A stretch of DNA of 45,509 bases from an uncultured Clostridia bacterium (GTDB lineage Bacteria; Bacillota; Clostridia; Christensenellales; UBA1242), in the NCBI GenBank assembly GCA_944381825.1, contig CALWMK010000009.1, forward strand, positions 1 to 45,509. Direction: 5' to 3'. Under the pieces are notes generated by a model. It had not been told where the DNA came from and ran no database searches. It saw only the letters and a list, made by a program, of their open reading frames with translations. Positions 1 to 6,841 of the stretch are shown here, in pieces. A program made the position numbers and the translations under genes. Positions within the stretch are counted from its first letter, which is position 1; every line of letters starts with the position of its first letter.

Positions 1-29
1 GCGGAGACGAGAAATTTTAAAGCGAACGC

Positions 30-69
30 AATCAAGGGGTCCCGGGTTCGAATCCCGGGTGAGCCACCA
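30..69 (+). other. 3' half of a tRNA, probably tRNA-Lys (copy 1)
   Basis: The segment reads as a class I tRNA from the anticodon loop onward: AA, anticodon stem TCAAG, 5-base variable loop GGGTC, T stem CCGGG, T loop TTCGAAT, T stem CCCGG, acceptor strand GTGAGCC, discriminator A, then encoded CCA. No matching 5' acceptor (GGCTCAC) or D arm lies upstream in the visible unit. Lysine is inferred from the anticodon-stem sequence and from the inverted anticodon arm at 110-125, which contains the complement of TTTT in the loop. It cannot be a functional tRNA unless a 5' half is joined to it. Confidence 0.75.
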
Positions 70-72
70 AAG

Positions 73-97
73 TCTAGTAGAAAAGCTAGATTTTTTT
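73..97 (+). terminator. intrinsic terminator after tRNA 3' half 1
   Basis: Stem TCTAGT/GCTAGA (one U-G pair) with loop AGAAAA is followed by seven T. It starts four bases after the CCA, as expected for a tRNA terminator. Confidence 0.75.
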
Positions 98-235
98 ATA
101 AGAAAGTGACTTGATTAAAAGTCAAAGAAGGGGACCCCGAAAATTAGGAATAATTTTAGGGGAGAAGAGAGCTTAAAATTGAAAGTCGGAAGCCTTTTAA
201 AAAAAGGCGGAGACGAGAAATTTTAAAGCGAACGC

Positions 236-275
236 AATCAAGGGGTCCCGGGTTCGAATCCCGGGTGAGCCACCA
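236..275 (+). other. 3' half of a tRNA, probably tRNA-Lys (copy 2)
   Basis: This is identical to the half tRNA at 30-69, 206 bases further on. The complete interval between the two CCA ends is visible (70-235), and it holds no D arm and no 5' acceptor strand. This copy is therefore certainly a 3' half only. It could be an attachment-site remnant or a 3' exon. Confidence 0.75.
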
Positions 276-278
276 AAG

Positions 279-303
279 TCTAGCAGAAAAGCTAGATTTT
301 TTT
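279..303 (+). terminator. intrinsic terminator after tRNA 3' half 2
   Basis: Stem TCTAGC/GCTAGA with loop AGAAAA is followed by seven T. Relative to copy 1 the wobble pair has become a Watson-Crick pair, which suggests the stem matters. Confidence 0.78.
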
Positions 304-452
304 ATAAGAAAGTGACTTGATTAAAAGTCAAAAACGGGGGTCCCAAAAATTAGGAATAATTTTAGGGGAGAAGAGAGCTTAAAAATGTAAATTGAAACAT
401 TTTAATAAAACGTTTATTTATAATTACTACTAAGGCAAATGTTTTTTAGTAG

Positions 453-481
453 TTGACTTGATTTTAGAGAGATGTTAAATT
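453..481 (+). promoter_or_regulatory. sigma-A-type promoter for the GNAT gene
   Basis: TTGACT (453-458), 17-base spacer, TAAATT (476-481). The predicted start of transcription falls almost on the ATG at 488, and no Shine-Dalgarno sequence is visible. The gene may be translated from a leaderless mRNA. Confidence 0.5.
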
Positions 482-487
482 AGATTT

Positions 488-1468
488 ATGAACATAATTT
501 ATCAAAAATTAACTAAAGAAAATTTTTATTTGACATCGTTAGATGATTTTCAAAGATATCAAGAGGTTTCTAAATGTTGGCGAAAAATTGACGGGGATTA
601 TAAACTGTCCGATGTTCATTATATTGAAGACTGGGAACTATCAGAGTTAAGAAAAATGGCAGAAAAAATACTGCAGGGGTTATCGCAGGGTTGTGTAGGT
701 TATGCTGCCATTATTAACAATAAAATTGTCGGCTTTGCATATCTTGAAAATTTATTTTTTGGAGACAAAAAACAGTATATAAACTTGGGAGAATTGTATG
801 TTTCATTTCCATTTCGTAGAAGAGGTATAGGAAAAAAACTATTTGATATGACTTGTCAAGAGGCAAAAGAACTTGGCGCGAGCAAATTGTATATTTCAGC
901 GCATTCTGCAGAAGAAAGTATTTGTGCTTATAAAAGTTATGGCTGTACATTTGCTCAGGAGGTTAATGCTACTTTAGCTCAAAAAGAACCCTTTGACTTA
1001 CAATTGGAATTCTCTTTGAATTTGCAGATTTATCAAGTTGAGAATAAACAAGATTTTATGGACCTTCTTCTTTTGGGAGATGAGCAAGAAAGCATGATTA
1101 GGAAGTATCTTGAAAAGGGGGAAATGTTTGTTATTGATGACGATGGTATTAAAGGAGAAATTGTTGTTTGTTCAGTAGGAGGGGGTGTACTTGAAATAAA
1201 AAACTTGGCCATATTGCCCGAATTTCAAAAAATGGGTTATGGAAGAAGGTTAATTGAATTTATTTTAAAAAAGTATAATACAAAATTTACTACTATCCAA
1301 GTTGGTACTGGGGATAGTCATCTTACAATCCCATTTTATGAAAAGTGTGGATTTGTTAAATCTCATATTGTTAAAAATTTTTTTATAGAAAATTACGATC
1401 ATCCAATCGTCGAAGATGGTAAACAACTAACCGATATGATATATTTGAAACGAATATTAGATAATTAA
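488..1468 (+). CDS. GNAT-family N-acetyltransferase with two GNAT domains
   Basis: The 326-residue product has two acetyl-CoA-binding GNAT folds in tandem. The first (about 1-165) has the pyrophosphate-binding motif RRRGIG after LGELYVS, then an SAHSAEESICAYKSYGC helix. The second (about 175-326) has QKMGYG after LEIKNLAILP and a PFYEKCGF segment. GNAT enzymes move an acetyl group from acetyl-CoA to an amine; the substrate cannot be read here. The start is the first ATG, which has no clear ribosome binding site but sits where the promoter would begin transcription. Its stop codon overlaps the ATG of a broken downstream frame. Antibiotic or polyamine acetylation is possible but unproven. Confidence 0.85.
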   Translation: MNIIYQKLTKENFYLTSLDDFQRYQEVSKCWRKIDGDYKLSDVHYIEDWELSELRKMAEKILQGLSQGCVGYAAIINNKIVGFAYLENLFFGDKKQYINLGELYVSFPFRRRGIGKKLFDMTCQEAKELGASKLYISAHSAEESICAYKSYGCTFAQEVNATLAQKEPFDLQLEFSLNLQIYQVENKQDFMDLLLLGDEQESMIRKYLEKGEMFVIDDDGIKGEIVVCSVGGGVLEIKNLAILPEFQKMGYGRRLIEFILKKYNTKFTTIQVGTGDSHLTIPFYEKCGFVKSHIVKNFFIENYDHPIVEDGKQLTDMIYLKRILDN

Positions 1469-1824
1469 TGTGCTATTTTAGATTTTATAAATTCATTATG
1501 CTTAAGAATTTATTTAGTAATTTACTTTTTAATTTTCTATATTGGCTTAGCAAATTCTAAAGAAAATATCAAAAAATTGAGATATTACTGCCTATTGCTT
1601 TTATTATTAAAGTTATATTTTTTGAAATTAGGTGTTCCATTCAACAGTTTAAAAAGTCTATTGTCTATGCTATAAGTTTGTTTCTTGCAACAATTTGTGT
1701 TCTTTTTCCATTAAAAGAAATGCTTTATTCAGTTTCAATTCCAAATTTTTTATATTTTTTGATGTATTATTATATAAGCTTTTGTGTTCTCTTTACTAAA
1801 TTTATTTATGATTCATTGTTATAA
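1468..1824 (+). pseudogene. small membrane protein interrupted by one in-frame stop
   Basis: An ATG at 1468 overlaps the stop of the acetyltransferase gene (TAATG). The frame reads 30 residues to a TAA at 1558-1560 and then stays open in the same frame for 87 more codons to a TAA at 1822-1824. The conceptual product (about 118 residues) is highly hydrophobic, with likely membrane segments near LLPIAFIIKVIFF, AISLFLATICVLF and YISFCVLF. A single stop in an otherwise intact frame points to a recently lost gene or a sequencing error. I do not recognise the family. The frame ends one base before the converging oxidoreductase gene. Confidence 0.5.
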
Positions 1825-3396
1825 TCAAAGTCTTTTATAAATTGCTTCTGCGACTTTAATCCCGTCTATTGCACTTGACATGATTCCTCCAGCATAACCA
1901 GCTCCTTCGCCAACGGGGTATATGCCTTTTATATTTGTTTGATAATCTTCATTTCTAACGATTGTTAAAGGGCAACTACTTCTCGATTCTATTGCAATAA
2001 GTAAATTTTCATCTTTTGCAAAATTTTCCACTTTTTGATTTAAAAGAGGTATACCAGTTTTTAAGCTTTCATAAACAAAATCTGGCAAGCAATTTTTAAT
2101 TTGCGTTATGGTAATATTTGGTTTATAGGTTGAAGAAATATTGTCATATTTTTTATTTTGTAAAAAATTTCCAACTGTTTGAGCTGGGGCATTAAAGTTT
2201 TTCCCACCTATTTCAAAAGCCAACTTTTCATATTTTGCTTGAAATTCAATTCCTGCAAGAGGATGAGAAGATGAATAATCCTGTGGTGTGACATTAACTA
2301 AAAGTGCACTATTTGCATATTCTTTATCTCTTGAAAACTCGCTCATACCATTTGTTACTATTTCTCCGTCATTGCTACTAGAGGCAACAACAACTCCACC
2401 CGGACACATACAAAAGGTGAAAATACTCCTTCCATTTGGAAGATGAGCAACTAGTTTGTAATCAGCTGGAGGGAGTGATTTGTCGTAATTTTCACCATAT
2501 TGTGAAATATTAATGTCATTTTGCTTTTGTTCTATTCTAACTCCCATTGCAAAAGGTTTTTGTTTTATGTTTATATTTTTACTATTTAACAATGAAAAAA
2601 CATCTCTTGCGCTATGTCCAACGCATAAAAGCAAATGATTTGTTTGAAATGTTGAAATTTTATTATTTTTTATATCTAAAACATCCACACTTTTTAAGGT
2701 TTCGCCAACTGTATAAAAATCTATAAATTTATGTGAAAAAAGAATTTGACCGCCTAACGAAATAATTTCATTTCGCAAGTTTTTAACAACAACTTTTAGT
2801 TTGTCGCTTCCTATGTGTGGCTTAGCAACATAGGTTATTTCTTGTGGTGCACCAAATTTAAAAAATTCGTTTATAACTTTTTTGCAATATGGACTATTAA
2901 GATTTGTATTAAGTTTTCCATCGCTAAAAGTTCCTGCGCCTCCTTCTCCAAATTGAACATTTGAATATTTGTCAAGTTTTCCTTTGTTCCAAAAAAGATT
3001 TACATCCTTATCCCTTTCTTCAACACATTTTCCTTGTTCTATAACAATAGGGCGTAATCCCATTCTTGCCATTGCAAGAGCAGCGAACATACCGCTTGGG
3101 CCAAAGCCTATTATAATGGGAGGTAGGGGAATATATTTTTTTTGATATGAAAAAATTGATTTGTCTATATCGTATTTTAAATTTTTGAATTTTTGTTCCA
3201 GTTTTTTTGAAAGATTTAAACCAACAGTCAAAGAATAAAAAATATCAGGCTTAAATCGTGCATCAACTGATTTTTTAATTATTTCAAATGAATGTATGTC
3301 TTTTTGCGAGATATTTAGCTTTTTAGCGCACTTTTTAATTATATTTTGATCGTTAAATTTATTTATTTCAATTTTAATTTGTTCAATTTTTATCAT
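1825..3396 (-). CDS. FAD-dependent dehydrogenase (COG2509-like)
   Basis: The 523-residue product matches the COG2509 group of FAD-dependent proteins as I recall it. A roughly 90-residue N-terminal domain precedes the dinucleotide-binding motif PPIIIGFGPSGMFAALAM. The C-terminal FAD-contact segment reads GIYPVGEGAGYAGGIMSSA. VQFGEGGAGTFSDGKL near residue 150 is also typical. The physiological substrate of this group is unknown. Its ATG overlaps the TGA of the upstream oxidoreductase gene by four bases (3393-3396), so the two are translationally coupled. The gene converges on the broken membrane frame with no visible terminator between them. Confidence 0.85.
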   Translation of the reverse strand: MIKIEQIKIEINKFNDQNIIKKCAKKLNISQKDIHSFEIIKKSVDARFKPDIFYSLTVGLNLSKKLEQKFKNLKYDIDKSIFSYQKKYIPLPPIIIGFGPSGMFAALAMARMGLRPIVIEQGKCVEERDKDVNLFWNKGKLDKYSNVQFGEGGAGTFSDGKLNTNLNSPYCKKVINEFFKFGAPQEITYVAKPHIGSDKLKVVVKNLRNEIISLGGQILFSHKFIDFYTVGETLKSVDVLDIKNNKISTFQTNHLLLCVGHSARDVFSLLNSKNINIKQKPFAMGVRIEQKQNDINISQYGENYDKSLPPADYKLVAHLPNGRSIFTFCMCPGGVVVASSSNDGEIVTNGMSEFSRDKEYANSALLVNVTPQDYSSSHPLAGIEFQAKYEKLAFEIGGKNFNAPAQTVGNFLQNKKYDNISSTYKPNITITQIKNCLPDFVYESLKTGIPLLNQKVENFAKDENLLIAIESRSSCPLTIVRNEDYQTNIKGIYPVGEGAGYAGGIMSSAIDGIKVAEAIYKRL

Positions 3397-4547
3397 AAGG
3401 CTTCACCGACAATTTTTCCACTTGTCCATGCCCATTGCAGATTATAGCCACCGCATATTCCATCAACATCGCAAATTTCTCCGCAAAAAAATAAATTTTT
3501 ATTTTTTTTGCTTTCTAAATTTAAAGTTAAATCTTCTAAGTTAACTCCACCAGAAAAAACTTGATTGTTTTGATAACAATCAACAACATCAAATTGTAAA
3601 TTTTTAATTTGTTTTGTGAAGTAATGTAATTCATTGCTAGATAATGCCATTGATGAACGATTTTCATCTATTTTTATTCTGTTTAATATTTCATAACCAA
3701 TTTCTCTAACAAAAAGCCCATCAAAAAATCTATTAATATTAATTTTTAATTGTCTCCTTTGGAATAATAAATTGTAAACTTCTTCATAGCTTAAATTTGG
3801 CAAAAGGTCTATGCTTATCAGTCCTTTAAAGTTTTTAACTCTAGAATATATTGTGGATAAATTAAAAATGCAAATGCCACTCAAACCACTTTCCTTAAAT
3901 AGCACCTCACCAAAATCGCTTTTAGATTGACCAAAGGTATTTGTTGCGGTTACTTTGACATTACTCAATTTTACATTTGCTAAATTTTTAGAAATTTTTG
4001 TTTTTAAGGAAACTAGGCTAGGGGAAAAGGTTTTATAATTAATATTCAAGTTTTTTAATGTTTTTAGCATGCTATTTCCGCCTGTTGCAACTACAAGTTT
4101 TTTGCAAGAGAATATACCTTTTGTGGTTTCTAAAATAAAATTATCTTCATTTTTAGTTATATTTGTTACCTCGGTTTCAAGTTTAACATCTATATTTCGT
4201 TTTTCAATTTGATTTTGTAAAACTTCCTGTACACTTTTTGCGCTGTTTGATAAAGGATAAACCCGACCTTGTTCATCAAAGTAAGTTTCTAGTCCAATAC
4301 TTTTAAAAAAATCCAAAGTTTGATTTGCATTAAATTTATTTAAATATGGTTGAATGTTTTGATTGTAATTTTCATAAGAAATAGTTTTGTTTGTTAAATT
4401 ACATCTTCCATTTCCAGTTACTAAAATTTTTTTTGCAATTTTGTTTTGATTATCAATAATCGTTATTTTTTGATTTTTTGAGGCGAAAAGTGCGCAAAAA
4501 CTTCCGCTTGCTCCACCACCAATAATTATTACATCTGAATAATTCAT
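3393..4547 (-). CDS. HI0933/BaiN-type NAD(P)/FAD-dependent oxidoreductase
   Basis: The 384-residue flavoprotein has an N-terminal FAD-binding motif IIIGGGASGSFCALFA, the family hallmark GNGRCNLTN near residue 46, and a C-terminal FFCGEICDVDGICGGYNL segment contacting FAD. These place it in the HI0933/YhiN family, of which BaiN is a member; this sequence cannot show a bile-acid role. Translation starts at an ATG preceded by AAGGTGA. It is the first gene of a two-gene minus-strand operon with the COG2509-like dehydrogenase. Confidence 0.88.
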   Translation of the reverse strand: MNYSDVIIIGGGASGSFCALFASKNQKITIIDNQNKIAKKILVTGNGRCNLTNKTISYENYNQNIQPYLNKFNANQTLDFFKSIGLETYFDEQGRVYPLSNSAKSVQEVLQNQIEKRNIDVKLETEVTNITKNEDNFILETTKGIFSCKKLVVATGGNSMLKTLKNLNINYKTFSPSLVSLKTKISKNLANVKLSNVKVTATNTFGQSKSDFGEVLFKESGLSGICIFNLSTIYSRVKNFKGLISIDLLPNLSYEEVYNLLFQRRQLKININRFFDGLFVREIGYEILNRIKIDENRSSMALSSNELHYFTKQIKNLQFDVVDCYQNNQVFSGGVNLEDLTLNLESKKNKNLFFCGEICDVDGICGGYNLQWAWTSGKIVGEAL

Positions 4548-4562
4548 AATTCACCTTATGAG

Positions 4563-4591
4563 AGTTTAACATAATATTTAAAAATAGTAAA
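4563..4591 (-). promoter_or_regulatory. possible promoter of the two-oxidoreductase operon
   Basis: On the minus strand TTTACT (4586-4591) and TAAACT (4563-4568) are 17 bases apart, just upstream of the ATG at 4547. Both hexamers are imperfect. Confidence 0.35.
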
Positions 4592-4667
4592 CTTTAAAAG
4601 ACAAATAATGAATAGACTTATATTAGAAAAAATTCAATTAACAAAGCAAATTTAAATGTTATAGATA

Positions 4668-4699
4668 TAAAAAAATCCAAAAGCTTTCTTTTGGATTTT
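4668..4699 (-). terminator. terminator of tRNA-Cys
   Basis: A perfect 12-bp stem (4672-4683 with 4688-4699, loop of four) begins two bases after the tRNA CCA in minus-strand direction and is followed by a run of T. The T-run on the other side makes it potentially bidirectional. Confidence 0.85.
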
Positions 4700-4700
4700 T

Positions 4701-4775
<75 letters not shown>

Positions 4776-4791
4776 AAAAAGTTACTGATTT

Positions 4792-4820
4792 AATTTAACA
4801 CAATTAACTTTTCTTGTCAA
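4792..4820 (-). promoter_or_regulatory. promoter of tRNA-Cys
   Basis: On the minus strand TTGACA (4815-4820), 17-base spacer, TAAATT (4792-4797). It ends 17 bases before the tRNA, as expected for a stable-RNA promoter. Confidence 0.75.
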
Positions 4821-5046
4821 TAAATTTTTATCTTTAATTAAATTATACGTTAGAAAGATGCATTTTGTTATCAATAATTTTTTTATTTGCTTACAATTTT
4901 AGGTAAAAGCTTTTTTGTAACCACCTATTGTAGGTTTTTGCTGGTATCGTGATTGTTTACTAGTTTGTTTGACAATAACAATGTTATTGCTAGTATAGAT
5001 ATTAATGTTGGTGATTTGTAATTTTATCTTAATGATATTAGAACTA

Positions 5047-5163
5047 TAAAATTTTTCAAATCTAAACAAATAGGCAAGTTAAGGGAAAGTATATGCTTTG
5101 CCTTTTTTTCTTAACTGAAACCAAAAGCTATACTCATTTGTTTGTTTGATTTGCAAAATTTTA
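5047..5163. repeat. MITE-like imperfect inverted repeat with terminator-like core
   Basis: The ends AAAATTTTTCAAATC (from 5048) and GATTTGCAAAATTTT (to about 5162) are inverted copies with one mismatch, extended inwards by AAACAAAT/ATTTGTTT. Inside, 88-99 pairs with 124-134, continuing the long hairpin. Two alternative stems cross it: AGGCAA (5072-5077) with TTGCCT (5098-5103), followed by a T-run, and AGTTAAG (5077-5083) with CTTAACT (5110-5116). There is no coding frame. It may be a small non-autonomous element or a structured RNA. Confidence 0.45.
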
Positions 5164-5228
5164 ATATTTCCCACTGGAATAAAGGAGTAGTGTTATCTAA
5201 CTTACAAATAATAAAAGATACTAGTTTT

Positions 5229-5270
5229 AATAAATAAAACTTATAATAAATAAAACTTATAATAAATAAA
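5229..5270. repeat. short AT-rich tandem repeat, period 16
   Basis: The 16-base unit TAATAAATAAAACTTA is repeated about two and a half times just beyond the tRNA operon terminator. No function is apparent. The rest of 4821-5297 holds only the inverted repeat described separately. Confidence 0.7.
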
Positions 5271-5292
5271 AAAAACTACTAAATCTAGTAGT
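5265..5292 (-). terminator. terminator of the five-tRNA operon
   Basis: Stem ACTACTA/TAGTAGT (5275-5281 with 5286-5292), loop of four, followed on the minus strand by eight or more T. It lies six bases after the tRNA-Thr CCA. Confidence 0.85.
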
Positions 5293-5297
5293 TCTTT

Positions 5298-5372
5298 TGG
5301 AGCTGGTGATTGGAGTCGAACCAACAACCTGCTGATTACAAATCAGCTGCTCTGCCATTGAGCCACACCAGC
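5298..5372 (-). tRNA. tRNA-Thr (TGT)
   Basis: A 75-base cloverleaf with encoded CCA, acceptor GCTGGTG/CACCAGC, and anticodon TGT as the complement of 5338-5340. It is the last gene of the Pro-Met-Asp-Phe-Thr operon. Confidence 0.97.
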
Positions 5373-5430
5373 ATTTTGTCAGAAAAAACGGAAAAAAGAC
5401 AACAAGGGGATTAAATTTTCACCGTTTTTT

Positions 5431-5506
5431 TGGTGCCTCGGGGCGGAATCGAACCACCGACACAAGGATTTTCAGTCCTTTGCTCTACCGACTGAGCTAC
5501 CGAGGC
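5431..5506 (-). tRNA. tRNA-Phe (GAA)
   Basis: A 76-base cloverleaf with encoded CCA, acceptor GCCTCGG/CCGAGGC, and anticodon GAA as the complement of 5471-5473. An inverted pair AAAAACGG/CCGTTTTT flanks the spacer to tRNA-Thr (about 5384-5428). It could be a processing or weak termination structure. Confidence 0.97.
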
Positions 5507-5512
5507 AAAATT

Positions 5513-5589
5513 TGGCGATTCGGAAGGGAGTCGAACCCTCGACCTCTAGCGTGACAGGCTAGCGTTCTAACCAACTGAACTACCGAACC
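5513..5589 (-). tRNA. tRNA-Asp (GTC)
   Basis: A 77-base cloverleaf with encoded CCA, acceptor GGTTCGG/CCGAATC, discriminator G as usual for Asp, and anticodon GTC as the complement of 5553-5555. Six bases separate it from tRNA-Phe. Confidence 0.97.
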
Positions 5590-5688
5590 AAGTAGAAAAT
5601 TAATTGCGTTTTGGTTTAATACTTTTAAATGACTTACTTGCAAAAACCTATAAAACTTTAGTCACATTTTTCCCAATAATAATTGTAT

Positions 5689-5765
5689 TGGTGGGCCTTC
5701 AGGGACTCGAACCCCGGACCAACCGGTTATGAGCCGGTTGCTCTAACCAACTGAGCTAAAGGCCC
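5689..5765 (-). tRNA. tRNA with CAT anticodon (elongator Met, or Ile2)
   Basis: A 77-base cloverleaf with encoded CCA, acceptor GGGCCTT/AAGGCCC, and anticodon CAT as the complement of 5729-5731. Position 1 pairs with 72, so it is not the initiator tRNA. The GGCTCATAACC anticodon arm occurs both in clostridial elongator Met tRNAs and in Ile2 tRNAs whose C34 becomes lysidine. The sequence alone does not settle which. Confidence 0.93.
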
Positions 5766-5790
5766 AAAATTTAAGATTGTCTTAAATTTT
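5766..5790 (-). other. 10-bp hairpin between tRNA-Pro and tRNA-Met
   Basis: A perfect AT-rich stem (5766-5775 with 5781-5790, loop of five) exactly fills the spacer between the two tRNAs. It may guide precursor processing or act as a partial terminator. Confidence 0.6.
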
Positions 5791-5866
5791 TGGTCGGGGT
5801 GAAGAGACTCGAACTCCCGGCCCCATGGTCCCAAACCACGTGCGCTACCAACTGCGCTACACCCCG
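5791..5866 (-). tRNA. tRNA-Pro (TGG)
   Basis: A 76-base cloverleaf with encoded CCA, acceptor CGGGGTG/CACCCCG, and anticodon TGG as the complement of 5831-5833. It is the first gene of the operon. Confidence 0.97.
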
Positions 5867-5888
5867 TTATCCAAATTTAGACTTAAAC

Positions 5889-5917
5889 ATGATATTATAT
5901 AACAAATAATTTGTCAA
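5889..5917 (-). promoter_or_regulatory. promoter of the five-tRNA operon
   Basis: On the minus strand TTGACA (5912-5917), 17-base spacer, TATCAT (5889-5894), about 22 bases before tRNA-Pro. Confidence 0.7.
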
Positions 5918-6138
5918 GCATTTTTTCTGAAAATTTTAATTTTTCAAAATTATATTTACTTTTACTCAAACTAAAATATTTATTAAAATATAATATTATA
6001 ATTTATAATTTTTTGTTAGTGTTGACATTCTCTTGTTGTATAATGCTGCCTTACACCATTTTGAAAATTTAATGTTTTTTGTATTTTTGTTATAATGTTA
6101 TAAATATTATGAGATGAAAAAATTCTTGTTTGAAAAAA

Positions 6139-6453
6139 GTTTATTTATGTATATGTGCAACAGGAAAGTCTTATCTTGCTTCGCATGATTCACGTTTTTT
6201 TTGATGTTGATCAAGAAGTATAAATATGGATACAATTAAGATATGTCACAAGAAAAGTTTTCTCAGTTGCAAGGGCATGGGAAAATAATTAAAAATGACA
6301 GTGAAAATTTTATCACAATAGGATTTTGAAGCATTAAGAGAATGGTAAAATAATATTGTCTGCAACACATAAACATATAATAAAGATGATAAAATAGAAT
6401 TTAATATGTAAACTTATTTATCGAAAATTTATAAAGAATATAACGAGCCTTAA
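6139..6453 (+). pseudogene. decayed small P-loop kinase relic (shikimate-kinase-like)
   Basis: Fragments in three frames line up in the order of a small nucleotide-binding kinase. Frame A (6139 on) reads VYLCICATGKSYLA, with a P-loop ATGKS. Frame B (6203-6220) reads DVDQEV, the usual second conserved segment. Frame C (6219 on) reads YKYGYN, stop, DMSQEKFSQLQGHG, FITIGF. A later frame gives TYLSKIYKEYNEP before a stop at 6451-6453. There are several stops and shifts, so it cannot be functional. The resemblance to AroK-type kinases is from memory of motif order only. It occupies most of the 700-base gap between the tRNA operon and tRNA-Tyr; nothing else is evident there. Confidence 0.45.
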
Positions 6454-6564
6454 ACATAAGTTTTTTTTTAATAATTTATTCGCTTTATAAAGAAATTAAT
6501 TGAAATATAAACAAACACTTATTTATTATCCCTAAAGTTTATACTATATAAAATTTATAATAAA

Positions 6565-6599
6565 TAATAAAAGTCTAAATCGAGGGTTTCGATTTAGAC
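6565..6599 (-). terminator. terminator of tRNA-Tyr
   Basis: A perfect 11-bp stem (6573-6583 with 6589-6599, loop of five) on the minus strand, followed by TTTTATTATT, seven bases after the tRNA CCA. Confidence 0.85.
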
Positions 6600-6605
6600 C
6601 GACCA

Positions 6606-6690
6606 TGGTGGGAGGAGATGGATTCGAACCATCGAAGACGGAGTCGACGGATTTACAGTCCGTTGCATTTGGCCACTCTGCAATCCTCCC
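6606..6690 (-). tRNA. tRNA-Tyr (GTA)
   Basis: An 85-base class II cloverleaf with the long variable arm typical of bacterial tRNA-Tyr and encoded CCA. The acceptor pairs GGGAGGA with TCCTCCC. The anticodon GTA is the complement of 6654-6656. Confidence 0.97.
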
Positions 6691-6719
6691 ATATTTGTTA
6701 TAAAAAACAAATCTTAAGT

Positions 6720-6748
6720 AAGATATCATAAAATTGTGTTGCTGTCAA
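6720..6748 (-). promoter_or_regulatory. promoter of tRNA-Tyr
   Basis: On the minus strand TTGACA (6743-6748), 17-base spacer, TATCTT (6720-6725), about 30 bases before the tRNA. Confidence 0.65.
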
Positions 6749-6841
6749 CAATTTTATGCCAAATAAAAGTTTTTTTTAAAAAAGTTTGTTGCATTGAATA
6801 AACATTTTTTAATTATTAATACTAAAAAAAATGGAGGTATT

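Larger units (their letters stand above)
1..206 (+). repeat. tandem 206-bp unit, copy 1 (open at the left edge)
   Basis: The sequence from base 1 recurs from base 207 with period 206. In order the unit carries a lysine-like tRNA 3' half (30-69), a terminator (73-97), an inverted copy of the lysine anticodon arm (110-125), a long hairpin (135-162) and the left part of a purine-looped hairpin that runs into copy 2 (171-229). The window starts inside the unit, so further copies may lie to the left. The copies are almost identical; the clearest differences are base 78 versus 284 and a short stretch near 128-139 versus 334-345. Confidence 0.9.
207..384 (+). repeat. tandem 206-bp unit, copy 2 (ends early)
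   Basis: This is the second copy of the unit at 1-206. Homology runs to base 384 and then stops, inside what would be the left arm of the purine-looped hairpin. Copy 2 is therefore the last and incomplete member of the array. The following 100 bases lead into the acetyltransferase gene and contain a different hairpin (8-bp arms, ACTACTAA near 426 and TTAGTAGT near 446). Confidence 0.88.

Noticed and set aside
1..384. tmRNA or complete tRNA genes at the left edge
   Set aside because: No tag-peptide frame, no GGCTCAC 5' acceptor strand and no D arm are present in the complete unit; only a 3' half is supported.
5229..5270. short repeats as a CRISPR array
   Set aside because: The units are contiguous 16-mers of A/T without spacers, and no cas genes are present.
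6022..6044. TTGACA and TATAAT as a promoter
   Set aside because: The hexamers are only 11 bases apart, far too close for sigma-A recognition.
6544..6729. 61-residue minus-strand frame across tRNA-Tyr
   Set aside because: The translation is simply the tRNA gene read as protein; the cloverleaf explains the sequence.
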